This document shows, piece after piece, positions 47,560-59,425 of a stretch of 64,000 nucleotides of DNA; the stretch's first letter is position 1, and each line of letters opens with the position of its first letter. The DNA lies in NCBI GenBank assembly GCA_019426215.1, contig CM033402.1, positions 22,888,104 to 22,952,103 of the forward strand. Reading direction: 5' to 3'. The position numbers and the translations under genes were made by a program. The notes beneath the pieces were generated by a model that was given only the letters and a program-made list of their open reading frames with translations, was not told the DNA's origin and did no database searches. This DNA is from Buddleja alternifolia (lineage: Eukaryota; Streptophyta; Magnoliopsida; Lamiales; Scrophulariaceae).

Positions 47560-49125
47560 TGTTGGTCCCAAGTGACATACGAAAGGGTCTAGAAGGGGGG
47601 GCTGAATAGACCCTGAAGTCTTTTTCGACTTTAAAAGGTTTCGTATTAAAATGTGGTTGGATGTTTGAAAGATGTAGGCGCTTAGCAAAACGTCTACTGA
47701 AGACTGTTTTAGAAAGTTAACTTGGACTTTAAGATTTGAACACTATACCCAGTTAGGTTTAAGTGTTCAGTTCTTTTAATCAGCATTAGCACAGTGGAAT
47801 GAGTTTAGAGTCTTCTCTTGAAACATTTTAGCTTCACAAAGATTTTCTTAGTTGCTTAGCGTTTTGAACGTGTTCACTTAATTGATTTATGCAATGACAT
47901 GACAAATATGAAATCAATGATAAAGTAAAGAACACAGAGTTTGTAAGGTTCATTGGGTGGTGTAATCCCAACTACGTCATTCTTCTCCTTTGAACACTTG
48001 GAGGCAATCCACTAAAATGTTTCTCAAATAATCTCACGGAATCTTCTACAAATTAGGGAGAGATTGATATTGATGACTTGAGCTCCTTGATCACACAGAT
48101 TTCGGCTCCAAGACACTTCTATCCCCTTGCTTCTTTCACCCAAAAATAATGCAAGTATCCAACTTCGACTTCACACAGATTGTGAGGCTTGGATGGGGTT
48201 TGTCTAACGGTTTGTTTGATTTTGATAAACTTCAAACAACTTGGAATATCTCAGTAATAGTATAGGTTTCTTTGGAAGAAATATTTGAGATATTGGTTGA
48301 CTGTCTCAGGGATTTAAAGAAAAGCAAAGAGAATTATTGCTTGAAACATTTGGGCTTTTCTTGAGAGTTTGGTTTTGAGACTTCAATGCAACAGTGTTTT
48401 GGTTTGTAAGCTCAAATGTTGTATTCTTCTCTTTTTGGCTTGTTGCTGAAGTTCTATTTATAGACTCTCTTGGGTAAAGTGTCTGTTTGACACATGTTCG
48501 GCGCGTGAACTGCTTTAGTCCCATTTTCCTGAAATTATGCTGTTTCCGATTGGACAGGAGCAGGTTTTGAACTCTGAAATTTTGACAGTCTAGTCGAAAG
48601 GTGGCTTGTCCATAAGTCACAATAGCTTATCACATTTAATGGTCTTATCAAGCATTTAATGCATTTGAATTTATTTCCCGAACTTAAATGCAATCATCAA
48701 CGGATATTTATTTCCAGTTGGACATAAATATCCATTGATGATTGCATTTAAGTCCTTCATGAGTGAGAATTTATTTCAGTTAAATCCCTTCGTTGAATGC
48801 TTGAGTACTTGAGTACTTGATTCATATATCCTGAAACAGATCTTTAGCCCTTAACGGACTCTTAAGAACAAATCTTCATCTTCACTCAATTTCGGACGCT
48901 TGATCATCAACTTCATCTTTGATAGACTCACCTTGAATTCTATCATCGAATAGGAATATAATACTTAGTCTAAAATCTACAAAGATAAGATTACAAGCCT
49001 AATAAAATACATCTTTCAGACGCTTATACAAATCTTCTAATAAAGTATAAACTCACATTTTATTTGGGGTCTAACATAAAATCCTAATTGTCATCATCAA
49101 AACTCTAACATGAAATTTCCTAATA
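47560..49125 (-). mobile_element. SIRE 5' LTR
   Basis: On the minus strand it starts TATTAGGAAATTTCATGTTA (normally TGTTAGG, so the terminal dinucleotide is mutated) and ends GACCAACA next to the primer site. TATA box (minus) at 48454-48463. It contains an inverted-repeat insertion at 48683-48752 absent from the 3' LTR. Confidence 0.9.
48683..48752. repeat. Inverted repeat (29-bp arms) private to the 5' LTR
   Basis: Arm 1 (48683-48711) and arm 2 (48724-48752) are reverse complements apart from one base, separated by 12 bp. The 3' LTR has only arm 2. The extra arm is therefore an inverted copy of adjacent sequence, as a template switch during reverse transcription or repair would make. Confidence 0.8.
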
Positions 49126-49130
49126 ACTCA

Positions 49131-50299
49131 CCTTGGCAATAATAATAAATTGAGGAGAAATAAGCCGCGATTGAAGAAATTATTAGAGACAAGGTACTAT
49201 ATGTATTGATGAATGAATGAATGAAAGAAAGGATCGGCCAAGGACTGTTTAGTTTATTGTTATATTTAGTTTATGTTCATATTTTTATTTTTCATTTGTT
49301 ATTGACTTACTGAGTTATTGTTATTAAGTGATAACTGATAAGTAGTTGAATTCTTTGCTATTCACAGAGCTTTACGAAGAAACAAGTATAATACAAATTT
49401 ATATAATATATATATATATATATAAATATTGGACGGCCGTGTTGAAGCTGTGTCGTGTCCTATGTTTTTTTAAAAATGACATGCCCCCGTGTCTATGTCG
49501 TGCCGTATCCGTGTCACTGTGTCCGTGTCCGTGCATCATAGTTAGTTACATAATTATATTTTTCTCAAAAAAAATAGAAATAATTGAAAAAACATAGAAA
49601 ATAGAAACCGAAAAACATCTGAAAATTTTCAAAGACCTCTATGAAATAATAACAAATTCAAAACATCCATTAGATCAGCAAAAAAAAATCATAGAATGAT
49701 AGAAATTTTGAAAAAATCTGAAAAATTAAAACAAATTGAAAAATTCTGGGATAAAATCATACAAAAATTCGAAAAATTAGAAGAAAACTCAGAAAATGTC
49801 ATTTGAAATTGAATTAAAGGATTAACAAAACCAAGATGAAATTGTAATTTGAACTGAAATTTTCTAACTTACATTGAAATTTTCTAACTTAAATTAATAT
49901 TTTCAATTTAGGAAAATAGAAGAAAATATAAATCAGAAAATATAATTTATAACACAGGAGGATGGTGAGGTATATTTGTGGTGGTGTAATCGATGACTCG
50001 TGGTGGCAGATCGGAGTGGGTTTGGCAGTGGCCGTGGCGGATTGAGTGAAGGCGGTGGTTTTGGCGAATTGAGTGGTGAAGGCGGTACTGGAAATTGGAG
50101 TGTTGATAGCGGTGGGGTAGGGAAGTGTGAGGAAGGTGGCGAGGGGGTGGTGCTACTATTTTTGGTGCTACAGTGTGGTGGCGGGACTGGGGAGATGATT
50201 GGGAGAAGATGAAGAAACAGAAGTGGGGAAAAGAAAAAGGGAAAAGAGCAGAAAAAAGAAAATAGGAAAAAGAAAAAAAATAATGAAAAAGGGGTATTT
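49131..50299. other. No recognisable gene; low-complexity plant DNA
   Basis: Contains a TA microsatellite (49401-49424), a CGTGTCCGTGTCCGTG repeat (49505-49535), A-rich runs with AAAAATTTGAAAA-type sequence (49560-49960) and a G-rich stretch with GGCGGTGG-type repeats (49990-50180). Open frames here are low complexity and not convincing. Confidence 0.5.
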
Positions 50300-50515
50300 T
50301 AGTCAATTTTCATCCATTTTAACCTGTAAAAAACTCTAAAATACATCCCAATTCGCACAAACCGCGAGTGAATGCTACCTTCTGTTAGTTTTTAATAGAC
50401 GGGGGTTTTCGTGAAGGGTTTTCAAAAATACAGGTGTATATTAGGCTTTTTTTTAACACAGGTGGATTTCGAGCAGATTTCATGTTTCATAGGAGTATGT
50501 CTTGCAATTTTCCCT
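50300..50515. mobile_element. Possible one-sided MULE-like terminus
   Basis: The stretch ends GCAATTTTCCCT and contains a TAACACAGGTGG segment, resembling the right end of the MITE at 45084-45447 (TAACACAGGG, then GCAATTATCCC). I could not find a matching left inverted repeat upstream, so the element is either truncated or only superficially similar. Confidence 0.3.
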
Positions 50516-50751
50516 AAACTAATAAATATGTATTTCATATTTATTAGCCCAATTATTATTGTTGGCCTTTTGACAGAATTGACTCATTTCACAATAGACC
50601 TTGGGCCCAGTGGGCTCGTCCATATGATTTATACTAGCTACGTCGTGGTAATAAATGGGTCCAAATCCATAGGCGGGCTAACGACTATTATGCCCTTAGC
50701 AAAATTGGTGCACATCAATAATAAATGATGATGAATTACAAAGAAGGAAAG

Positions 50752-50792
<41 letters not shown>

Positions 50793-51290
50793 CATCTACA
50801 AGATGTGGAAAAAGTGACGGCCGTCACTAACCAAACCAACAAACTAACACATAAGGGTATAAAAGAGATTTCCAAGGCAAGATATGTATCTTCGTCCTTC
50901 ATCTACTTACATAGGAGACCTATATATAATATTAAAAATGCCAAATGTAACTCTTATAATTAAATAAGAAAATAAATACATTTTAAATGGGTCAAAATGG
51001 GGGTTTCAAAATTTATTTATCTTAAAATTAGAACTGACAATTTGACTTTAAATTTTGAGGTTTTAAAACTTTAAATTTCCAACATTACATTCTGAAATTC
51101 TGTCTTAAATCGTAATTCAATCCCCAAAGAAATTATAAGCAAATTTACAAAGTTACCAGTAATTAATATAATTACGTTATCCATTGATGATTACAAAAAT
51201 TCTTGGATTTAAATACTTTGTTCATCTCTTCTGTCTTAACAATTCACGCGACGGACTCGAACTATACTAGACAGAAGGACTAGGAATTTC
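50516..51290. other. No recognisable gene
   Basis: AT-rich sequence with a (TA)n microsatellite at 50753-50788. No open frame of note and no repeat shared with the rest of the window. Confidence 0.5.
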
Positions 51291-51908
51291 TGTAACAACC
51301 ACGTTGAAAGGAAGGCCAAGAAATTTGACACAGAAAAAATGGATTTATTTCAAAGTGATGTGGGCCAAAAATGTCTAAGGGCATTATGGTAATTTAGCAC
51401 ATCACTGGCTTGGATCGGGGGGCCTTCCGTGGATCAAAGTCCGCGGTTAATATATTAGTCAAACCCAAAAAAGTGCTGACGACCCATTATGAATAGGAAA
51501 GCTGTTTATTAGCTTAAAAATAATAATAATAGGTCTATTGGGCTACTGACAAAGTAAAGCCCACGGCCCGTAACCCATTTTCAGCTCCCTATAAATACCT
51601 CAAAAGGGCTAGAAAAGACTCATTATCTGCTCTCCCCACCAACAAGAGTGCTAGAGAGAAAACAGCTGACTATCATAAAAGACTACCTACTCTCCCAGTA
51701 AAAAATGACTGGCTATTGAGAGTAACCCCATCGTCGAACTACAAATAGACTTGATCCTAGCTATCTAGGTACGTAGGCAGCTCGCCATAGTCGAGTGCAG
51801 TCTATAAATCCACCAACCCCCGCCTAGTTTGTCGTGTATTGGATCGGTTATTCACCCCGTGTGGTCAATCACGTGACAAATATCATCTGATGAATTTTGA
51901 CATCATCA
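51291..51908 (+). mobile_element. 5' LTR of a Tat-like gypsy element
   Basis: The end is fixed by the primer site that follows (CATCATCA at 51901-51908). A TATA-like CTATAAATA is at 51590-51598. The start TGTAACAACC at 51291 is only a guess from the TG rule. No second LTR is in the window. Confidence 0.5.
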
Positions 51909-51911
51909 GAT

Positions 51912-51930
51912 TGGCGCCGTCTGTGGGAAC
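51912..51930 (+). promoter_or_regulatory. Primer binding site of the Tat-like gypsy
   Basis: TGGCGCCGTCTGTGGGAAC is the sequence commonly found after the 5' LTR of plant Tat/Retand gypsy elements. It shares its first nine bases with the Athila primer site at 53786 and then diverges. Confidence 0.8.
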
Positions 51931-51973
51931 AACGCTCCAGCCACTGAGTATGAAAACTAGGCCCTAACCGAGT

Positions 51974-52111
51974 ATGACCGGTGATAGGATGACTAGCCAC
52001 CATCAGCCAGCAGTTGTCGATGAACTGCCAAATCCAACGCCTGAAGATCAGCCCAATGCTGAGGGTGGTGTTCAAGACCCCCCGACTCGGCAAGCTGAAG
52101 GCAGGGGTCCC
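51974..52111 (+). pseudogene. Tat-like gag, first 46 codons, cut by the Athila insertion
   Basis: Starts MTGDRMTSHHQPAVVDELPN, 43 bases after the primer site. The frame is open up to the exact first base of the Athila LTR, where it meets a TGA inside that LTR. The Pro- and Gln-rich N-terminus suits a gypsy gag, but too little remains to assign domains. Confidence 0.6.
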
Positions 52112-53779
52112 TGATAAGAGGCATTTTTACGCGTTTTTAAGCCCCTTTGCATTTATGTTTTAGGTTCATTTATCGCTTGATTCTTGCCACATGTGCGTTT
52201 AATTCGTGCATTAAGTGATTTCAGGTCTTAAATGGATACAATCAAAGAACGGGATGAAAAATGACGTATAAAACAAGTTTAGGCCAAATTGCTATGCACC
52301 CCTACGCCTAGGCGCCATCTTGCCCACGCCTGGGCGCCGTATCTGCACCAGTTTCCACGTTCGAGCGATATTTTCTTATTTTTAGAGACTGAATTGGATG
52401 AAGTTTCCTTCTACAAAGTTGTAGAACTATGTGTTAGCTTCAAATGAGAACTTGAATCATCCAAATCGGAGTTTTGTGGAGAGAGTTATGAAGGAAATAC
52501 AATTACTGCGCCAGACAGAGGCAAATACTCCCAACATTCTGATTTGGGCGCCCGAGCGCCATAAATCCCGCGCCTAGGCGTGGCCACATCCGAGATTTGA
52601 TTCCTTTCAGCCAAAAGATCATCATTTGATGGGGGAATGGAACATTTAAAGCCAAGAGGTCATCACATGTATGGGGGGGATGTCATAAGTATGTTTCTTA
52701 CTAGATCTACTTTAGGGAATTTTATACTACTCACTTTAAGAGTAGTGGAGGGGACACTAGGGGGGACATACACATGAGGAGCTGATTTTGGTGGTCTTCT
52801 TAAGGATATTTGAGCACAATTGGACCGATCACATCTTGGAGGAGGGAGAGAGAGGCATTTGGTCCATCACTTTTCACTCATCATCATTCATCACCATTTT
52901 CTTCATCACTTTTGGAGGGGAACAAAGAGAGAGGAGCTAAGGATTGAAGATCAAGAGCAAAGATCCATCATCAATCAATTGAGGGAGTTTTAATTATTTG
53001 CATTTACATGTTTATTTCCATGAGTATGCATATGTTTGTATTAGATTTTCTTAAGGCTTTGATGAGAGGCTAATATTGTAGAACTAAGGCCATGTGAAGG
53101 CCAAATTTATGAATCAATATATGTGAAGTTGCTCTTTGTATTAATTCTCCTATTGCTTTGTGTGTTAATTCTATACTTTTATTCCAATCATGTGTTTGAT
53201 CACCATATGCTTGCTATCTTGCCTAATCTAGTTGTTCGAGAGAAAATAGATTAGGGTGCAAGAGAATTAACACATCATCCGAAACAAATGAGGGATTGCC
53301 CTAGAAATAGGTAAAGATTCCCGGGTGTTGTTAGCCGGATTCGTTCGGGGAAGCTCTAGAACGTTAATGCGTGATTTTTGATTAGATTCTCGGACAGACA
53401 TATTTAGAGAACCGTCAATTAATCATAGGATTATTATGTGCCGAGACATCGGGTAATAGTTAATTTAGGAGTTTCCACCAAAGCAATAGGAGTCTAATAA
53501 TTCGAAGAGTAGCTCATATATATTGACGAGTAGATTTGGTTGTAGCATGTGCCTTAGTCATTTTATCATACGTGAGATTTAATCTATAATACGTTTCTCT
53601 TTGGTTCGTTAACTGCTTAATCTTTTTCTTGCACTTTACTTTAATTGTCTTATCTTTTATCGAAAATCATGAACTAGAATTCAAGTCCTTGTGGTTCGAC
53701 AACCCGGACTTTTTGTCCACTTATTACTACACACGTCTAGTGCACTTGCTATCATAGCACGTTAGCTTTTAGCGTGTCA
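52112..53779 (+). mobile_element. Athila 5' LTR
   Basis: Starts TGATAAGAGGCATTTTTACG and ends TTTTAGCGTGTCA, six bases before the primer site. Length 1668 bp. Palindromes of the CGCCTAGGCG type lie at 52305, 52327, 52549 and 52571, in two pairs with 22-bp spacing. Confidence 0.9.
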
Positions 53780-53785
53780 AGTTTT

Positions 53786-53803
53786 TGGCGCCGTTGCCGG
53801 GGA
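53786..53803 (+). promoter_or_regulatory. Athila primer binding site, tRNA-Asp type
   Basis: TGGCGCCGTTGCCGGGGA complements the 3' end of plant tRNA-Asp (...CCCCGGCAACGGCGCCA) and is the usual Athila primer site. Confidence 0.95.
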
Positions 53804-53924
53804 CTTGTTTATTTTAGTTTACATTTTTAATAATTCTTAGTTTTCGTTCATTTCTTGATTTTCTTTTATTTTCGTGATTAGTCTAATTTTGTTCTTGTAT
53901 TTAATTGTTAGGTTCTTGAGGTGC

Positions 53925-54482
53925 ATGACCCGCTCCTCAAGCAAGCCTCTATACGAGTTGGAGCCCGAAATTGAACGAGTTCTTAGGACTAGTAGGCGAG
54001 CAAGAGAAATGGCCAATAATCTCAACCAAAACCCAAATGGAAATTTCCCGGACATGAACTCACCGGAAACTAGGGAGTGGTTACAAGGTGTTCTACAAGC
54101 CATGCAAGCGGTACCTCCTCCACAACTCCCGTCGGTTCGGGGTAGCTTACCACCTAGGGTCCATACCATTCCGGGGCCCGTAGTCGTGCCTAATTTCTTC
54201 ACACCAAACTACCACATTCCGGCTCACATTTTTAATATGGTGCAAGGAGATCCTTTCTATGGAGAACCACACGAATCACCACACGCTCATTTGGAAACCA
54301 TAGATGAGGCTCTTGTGACCATTCAATATCACCCACGTGATCTTGATGCGATTCGTCTAAGAGTCTTCCATTTCTCATTGAAGGATAGGGCGACAACATG
54401 GTACAAATCCTTACCTCCACAATCTATTACAACATGGAGTGAGTTGGTCGATGCCTTTTTAAATAAATTCTTTCCACCCTAA
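53925..54482 (+). pseudogene. Athila gag, N-terminal part, ended by a premature stop
   Basis: The likely start is the ATG at 53925, giving MTRSSSKPLYELEPEIERVL, typical of Athila gag. An upstream in-frame start at 53874 would add 17 hydrophobic residues and is less likely. The capsid domain begins around 54290 (HAHLETIDEALVTIQYHPRD, then LKDRATTWYKSLPP). A TAA at 54480-54482 follows FFPP. The same frame continues open straight after it, so this is a single nonsense change in an otherwise continuous gag-pol frame. Confidence 0.9.
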
Positions 54483-57317
54483 AAAATAAATGAGCTACGG
54501 AGTAATATAAAAGGGTTTAGGCAAAGGAGCAATGAATCTTTAGCCGAGGCTTGGGCTAGATATAAGGGCATGCTCCGTAAATGTCCCGATCATAATTTTG
54601 GGTTGAATGAACAAGTACTCCATTTCTATGATGGGGTTAGGTCACGTATTCGGCATAGACTCAACGCGGGTGCGGGAGGAGATCTCCTTGGGTTAGATTG
54701 TCAAAGTGTATGGGACAAAGTCGAACAGTTGGCCCGAGAAGACGAGCTTTACCCCGACGATGAAGAGGCCTCATCCTCTAAAAAGGTTGCTTGTATTGAG
54801 GAAGTAGTTGAGGAAGTAGTACTCTTGGAACCGGAGGTTGGCAATGTTAATTATGTGGGGAATCAAAATAAACCTCGGGTGAACTTTCATATACCCGAGA
54901 ATTTTCCAAAAAGGCCCAACCCCGCACAGAACGCACAACCGGGGATCTATCAACCGGGGATCTATCAAGCTCCACGACCACCCTTCAATAACCCACCCCC
55001 GAGGCAAGGCAATTTCAATGGACAAGGTCAAGGTCAAGTGCAAATGCGACCTCCCACAATCGATGAGAAACTGGATGCTCACATGAAAAAGTCCGATACA
55101 TCTTTCAACGAACTTCGGAATATGATAAAGGATATGTGTATGGAGATGAAGGATTTGCGAACACAAGTAGGGCAACTTTCTAATGCGGTTAACGGTAGAG
55201 CCCCGGGGACTCTCCCAAGCGACACGGAAAAGAACCCGAAGGCCCAATGCAATGCCATAGCCTTGAGAAGTGGCAAACAATTGGAGAATGACACTGCCAG
55301 TACATCCGCGCCCGAGCGCCCAGACATGCACGCCCAGGCGCCAGCAGATCCGCGCCTAGGCGCCGATACACGCGCCCAGGCGCCGCCCACTGTTTTTGTG
55401 CCAGCAGATCCGCGCCTAGGCGCCAATACACGCGCCCAGGCGCCAACCACAAACCTGCCAGATGCAAACTCTCTGCATCCCGCGCCCGAGCGCCCAGACA
55501 TGCACGCCCAGGCGCCAGAAGATCCGCGCCTAGGCGCCGATACACGCGCCCAGGCGCCGCCCACTGTTTCTGTAGGTTTTCATCCGTCTAATCCAACGCT
55601 TTCTCCCCCTATCGAAGTTCGTCTCCCCTTCCCAAATGCTCACAAAAAGAAGAAAAAGGAGATGGATCCGAGCTTTCTTCGAATTTTGGCAATCCTTCGG
55701 GAAGTGAGAATTAATATTCCGTTTATTGACGCCATTCTCCAAATGCCGAATTATGTGAAGTTCTTCAAGGACATACTCTCCAACAAGCAGAAGTGGGAAG
55801 AGAATGAGACGGTGTGCCTCACGGAAGAATGCTCCGCCGTATTACTCAATAAATTGCCAACTAAGCTCCAAGATCCCGGGAGTCTCACAATCCCATGCAC
55901 AATTGGATCCTTATCATTCAAGAAGGTGTTATGTGACTCGGGGGCCAGCATCAATCTTCTTCCATACTCACTGTTTAAAAAGCTAGGCCTTGGAAATCCC
56001 AAGCCGACCTCAATGAGCCTTCAACTAGCCGACCGATCGATCAAGAGGCCCAAGGGGATAATCGAAGACGTTATTGTCCAAGTCGACAAGTTTTATTTTC
56101 CCGTTGATTTCGTAGTACTCGACCTGGAAGAGGATGTGGAAGTACCATTAATCCTAGGGAGACCATTCCTAGCCACGGGTAAGGCGGTAATTGACATTGC
56201 TAATGGTAAGCTTACCTTGAATGTGGGTGATGACAAAGTTACCTTTGATGTTTACAAAGTCCTTAAACATCCTTTTGATCATGACTCGTGTTATCGAATT
56301 GATACATTTGACCATTTGATTGTTGAGTATTTACAGGACAATACAATTGAAAATTCTCTCGAACAGAGTCTTATGAAATCCATGCAAGTGGACTCGGAGA
56401 AAGATGATCTAGTGGAAAAGGTTCTAAGCTTGGAGTACAAATCTTCCTCTCATTCGGGAGGATTCATCAAAGTTGATAGATCATTGTCAGGATCACCTCG
56501 CCCATCTATTGAAGAACCCCCCTCTCTCGAACTCAAACCCCTCCCCTCCCACCTTAAATATGTGTACTTGAACGATGACGAAACACTCCCATTGATCATT
56601 TCCTCATCTCTTTCAGGATCACAAGAAGAGCAATTAATGACGGTGTTGAGATCTCACAAACGGGCTTTTGGGTGGAAACTTGCGGACATCAAAGGCATTA
56701 GTCCAGCGATATGTATGCACAAAATACTTATGGAGGACTCCACCAAGCCTACACGCCAACCCCAAAGGAGATCAAACCCACAAATCCAAGAGGTAGTCAA
56801 GAAGGAAGTGATTAAACTGCTCGACTCAGGTATAATCTATCCTATTTCTGATAGTGCGTGGGTGAGCCCTACCCAAGTGGTGCCTAAGAAAGGGGGAATA
56901 ACGGTAATTGAGAATGCGAATAATGAGCTTATCCCAACTCGTATAATTAGTGGGTGGCGTGTATGTATAGATTACCGTAAGTTGAATGATGCCACACGTA
57001 AGGATCATTTCCCCCTCCCCTTTATTGACCAAATGCTTGAACGATTAGCCGGGCATGATTTCTATTGTTTTCTAGATGGTTACTCCGGCTATAATCAAAT
57101 TGCCATAGATCCTGAGGACCAAGAGAAAACCACTTTCACTTGTCCTTATGGCACATTTGCTTATAGAAGGATGCCATTTGGCTTGTGTAATGCCCCGGCC
57201 ACTTTTCAAAGATGCATGATGGCTATTTTTCATGATATGGTTGAAGATTTCCTTGAAATTTTTATGGATGACTTTTTGTTTTCGGAACAACTTTTGATAT
57301 TTGTCTTGCTCATCTAA
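54483..57317 (+). pseudogene. Athila gag C-terminus, protease and RT N-terminus
   Basis: In frame with the N-terminal gag. After the rest of the capsid (to about 54750) comes a linker with in-frame palindromic repeats (55309-55556). Then the retropepsin signature LCDSGASINLLPYSLFKKLG (Asp codon at 55935), and RT from about 56640 with WRVCIDYRKLND, FLDGYSGYNQI, PFGLCNAPATF and the catalytic FMDD at 57260-57271. A one-base deletion within the T run just after the DD codons throws the frame into a stop at 57315. No CCHC knuckle is visible, as is usual for Athila. Confidence 0.9.
55309..55556 (+). repeat. In-frame palindromic repeats in the Athila gag linker
   Basis: Ten 10-bp palindromes or near-palindromes (CGCCCGAGCG, CGCCCAGGCG or CGCCTAGGCG) start at 55309, 55331, 55353, 55373, 55413, 55433, 55483, 55505, 55527 and 55547. 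Spacing is mostly 20-22 bp. They encode repeated peptides such as APERPDMHAQAP and DPRLGADTRAQAP. The block 55483-55556 is a second copy of 55309-55382. Confidence 0.9.
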
Positions 57318-57322
57318 ATGTT

Positions 57323-59425
57323 GTGCTTAAACGTTGTGAAGAAACCAACCTTGTTTTGAATTGGGAAAAATGCCATTTAATGGTCCGGGAGGGGATTGTA
57401 CTTGGCCACAAGATCTCTCAAAAAGGGATCGAAGTGGACCAAGCCAAGATTGAGGTCATTGAAAAACTTCCCCCACCCACATCGGTAAAAGCTGTTAGGA
57501 GTTTTCTCGGGCATGCTGGTTTCTATAGGCGATTCATCTTGAATTTCTCTAAAATTGCGAAACCGTTGTCTAATTTGCTTGTTAAAGATGCACCTTTTGA
57601 TTTCAATTCTTCTTGTATGCAGGCCTTTCTTGATTTGAAGGAACGCTTAGTTTCCGCCCCTATCATGTCATCCCCCGATTGGAGCTTACCATTCGAATTG
57701 ATGTGTGATGCGAGTGACACCGCGGTTGGAGCGGTCCTTGGCCAAAGGAAGGAAAAGGTATTTCGAACCATTTACTATGCTAGTAAAACTCTTAACGATG
57801 CACAATTGAATTATGCCACCACGGAAAAAGAATTACTCGCCATAGTCTTTGCATTCGATAAATTCCACTCTTACCTCGTGCTAAACAAAGTGATAGTTTA
57901 CACCGATCATTCGGCTTTAAAATATTTGCTTGCCAAGAAAGATGCTAAACCAAGACTCCTTAGGTGGATTTTGTTACTCCAAGAATTTGATTTAGAGATA
58001 AAAGACAAGAAAGGCACCGAAAATGTAGTAGCCGACCACCTCTCACGATTAGAGCTAGTGAATGATCCGTTAGATGAGACACCAATTCGTGAGGAATTCC
58101 CAGATGAACACCTCCTTGCTATTTCTGAAAAAATTTCACCTTGGTATGCTAACTTTGCCAATTACATTGTTACGGGCCGTCTTCCCCCGGATATCACTTT
58201 TCATCAAAAGAAGAAATTTCTATCTGATGTAAAGCAATATCTTTGGGACGAACCCTTTTTATTCAAAGTTTGTGCAGATGGTTTAATTCGACGTTGCATA
58301 CCCGAAACGGACGTGCATGCTATCCTATCTCATTGTCATGATATGGCGGTAGGTGGCCATTTTGGGCCTTCCAAAACGGTAGCTAAGATCCTCCAATCAG
58401 GTTTCTTCTGGCCTACTCTTGTTAAAGATGCACATCATTATGTCAAATCTTGTGATCGCTGTCAACGAATGGGGAACATCTCTAAACATCATGAAACGCC
58501 CTTAAATAGCATGTTAGAGTGTGAGTTGTTTGATGTATGGGGTGTGGATTTCATGGGCCCTTTCCCCAGTTCTTGTTCAAATAAATATATCCTTGTTGCG
58601 GTAGACTATGTCTCCAAATGGGTGGAAGCCGTGGCCTTGCCTACTAATGATGCTCGGGTTGTCACTCGTTTTCTGAAGAAACATATTTTTACTCGATTTG
58701 GAACTCCCCGAGCCATCATTAGTGACGGGGGCACCCACTTCTGCAACAGGCAGTTTGAACTTTTATTGACCAAGTACGGGGTGAAGCATAAAATTTCGAC
58801 CCCATACCACCCACAAACTAGTGGCCAAGTGGAGGTCTCGAATAGGGAGATTAAGCGTATTTTAGAAAAAACGGTCAACGCATCAAGAAAGGATTGGTCC
58901 CTTAAATTGGATGATGCTCTTTGGGCTTATCGGACCGCCTATAAAACCCCAATTGGCATGTCCCCGTATCGTCTTGTTTTTGGTAAAACATGTCACTTGC
59001 CCGTTGAACTCGAGCATCGTGCTTATTGGGCCATTAAGTTTCTAAATTTTGACTCTCAAAGTGTAGGTACACAACGTTTGCTACAACTCAACGAGCTCGA
59101 AGAATGGCGTCATCTTGCCTATGAGAACGCAAAACTCTATAAGGAGCGGACCAAAATGTGGCATGACAAACATATTCTCCCCCGGGAATTCCACAAGGGA
59201 GAGCGGGTGTTGCTATACAACTCTCGACTCCGACTCTTCCCCGGGAAGCTTAAGTCTCGATGGTCGGGACCATTTTTGATTTCCCAGGTCTATCCATCCG
59301 GCGCCGTCGAGCTTACAACAGATAAAGGACATACTTTCTTGGTCAACGCTCAACGTCTAAAACCTTACTTAGGGATGGATGGACCAAGAGACAAAGAGTC
59401 CTTCATCCTCGCGGACCCTTCGTGA
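57323..59425 (+). pseudogene. Athila RT C-terminus, RNase H and integrase
   Basis: Open for 700 codons in the frame shifted relative to the upstream part. RT thumb and connection ([20 protein letters not shown]), RNase H with [14 protein letters not shown] and [11 protein letters not shown], then integrase: the HHCC-type zinc region ([12 protein letters not shown] ... CDRCQRMG), catalytic Asp in [11 protein letters not shown], Asp in [10 protein letters not shown] and Glu in [11 protein letters not shown]. The C-terminal domain ends at LADPS. Apart from the upstream frameshift this part looks intact. Confidence 0.95.

Larger units (their letters stand above)
33716..49125 (-). mobile_element. 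SIRE-like Ty1/copia retrotransposon, full length with nested insertions
   Basis: Minus-strand element of 15.4 kb with the target duplication ACTCA at 33711-33715 and 49126-49130. Order from the right: 5' LTR, tRNA-Met primer site, gag, protease, integrase, RT, RNase H, a long third ORF, polypurine tract, 3' LTR. It contains a 364-bp MITE (45084-45447) and a 1322-bp solo LTR (37878-39199). The LTRs differ at about one base in ten over their first 200 bp, so the insertion is not recent. The FGSTN motif after the RT active site, the gag coiled coil and the extra 3' ORF are typical of the SIRE/Maximus lineage. Confidence 0.9.

Noticed and set aside
49947..50306. Overlapping open frames rich in Phe/Pro/His on one strand and Gly on the other
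   Set aside because: Low-complexity composition explains both frames. No start context, domain or conservation is visible.
50753..50788. TA-rich tract as an origin or regulatory element
   Set aside because: It is a plain (TA)n microsatellite with no other supporting signal.
53786..53803. tRNA gene signal at primer-site sequences (also at 22431, 30800, 47544 and 51912)
   Set aside because: Only the complement of the tRNA 3' end is present. No cloverleaf surrounds it, and each lies beside an LTR.
54771..55564. Antisense open frames across the Athila gag linker
   Set aside because: They arise from the GC-rich repeats. The sense frame carries the known capsid and protease domains.
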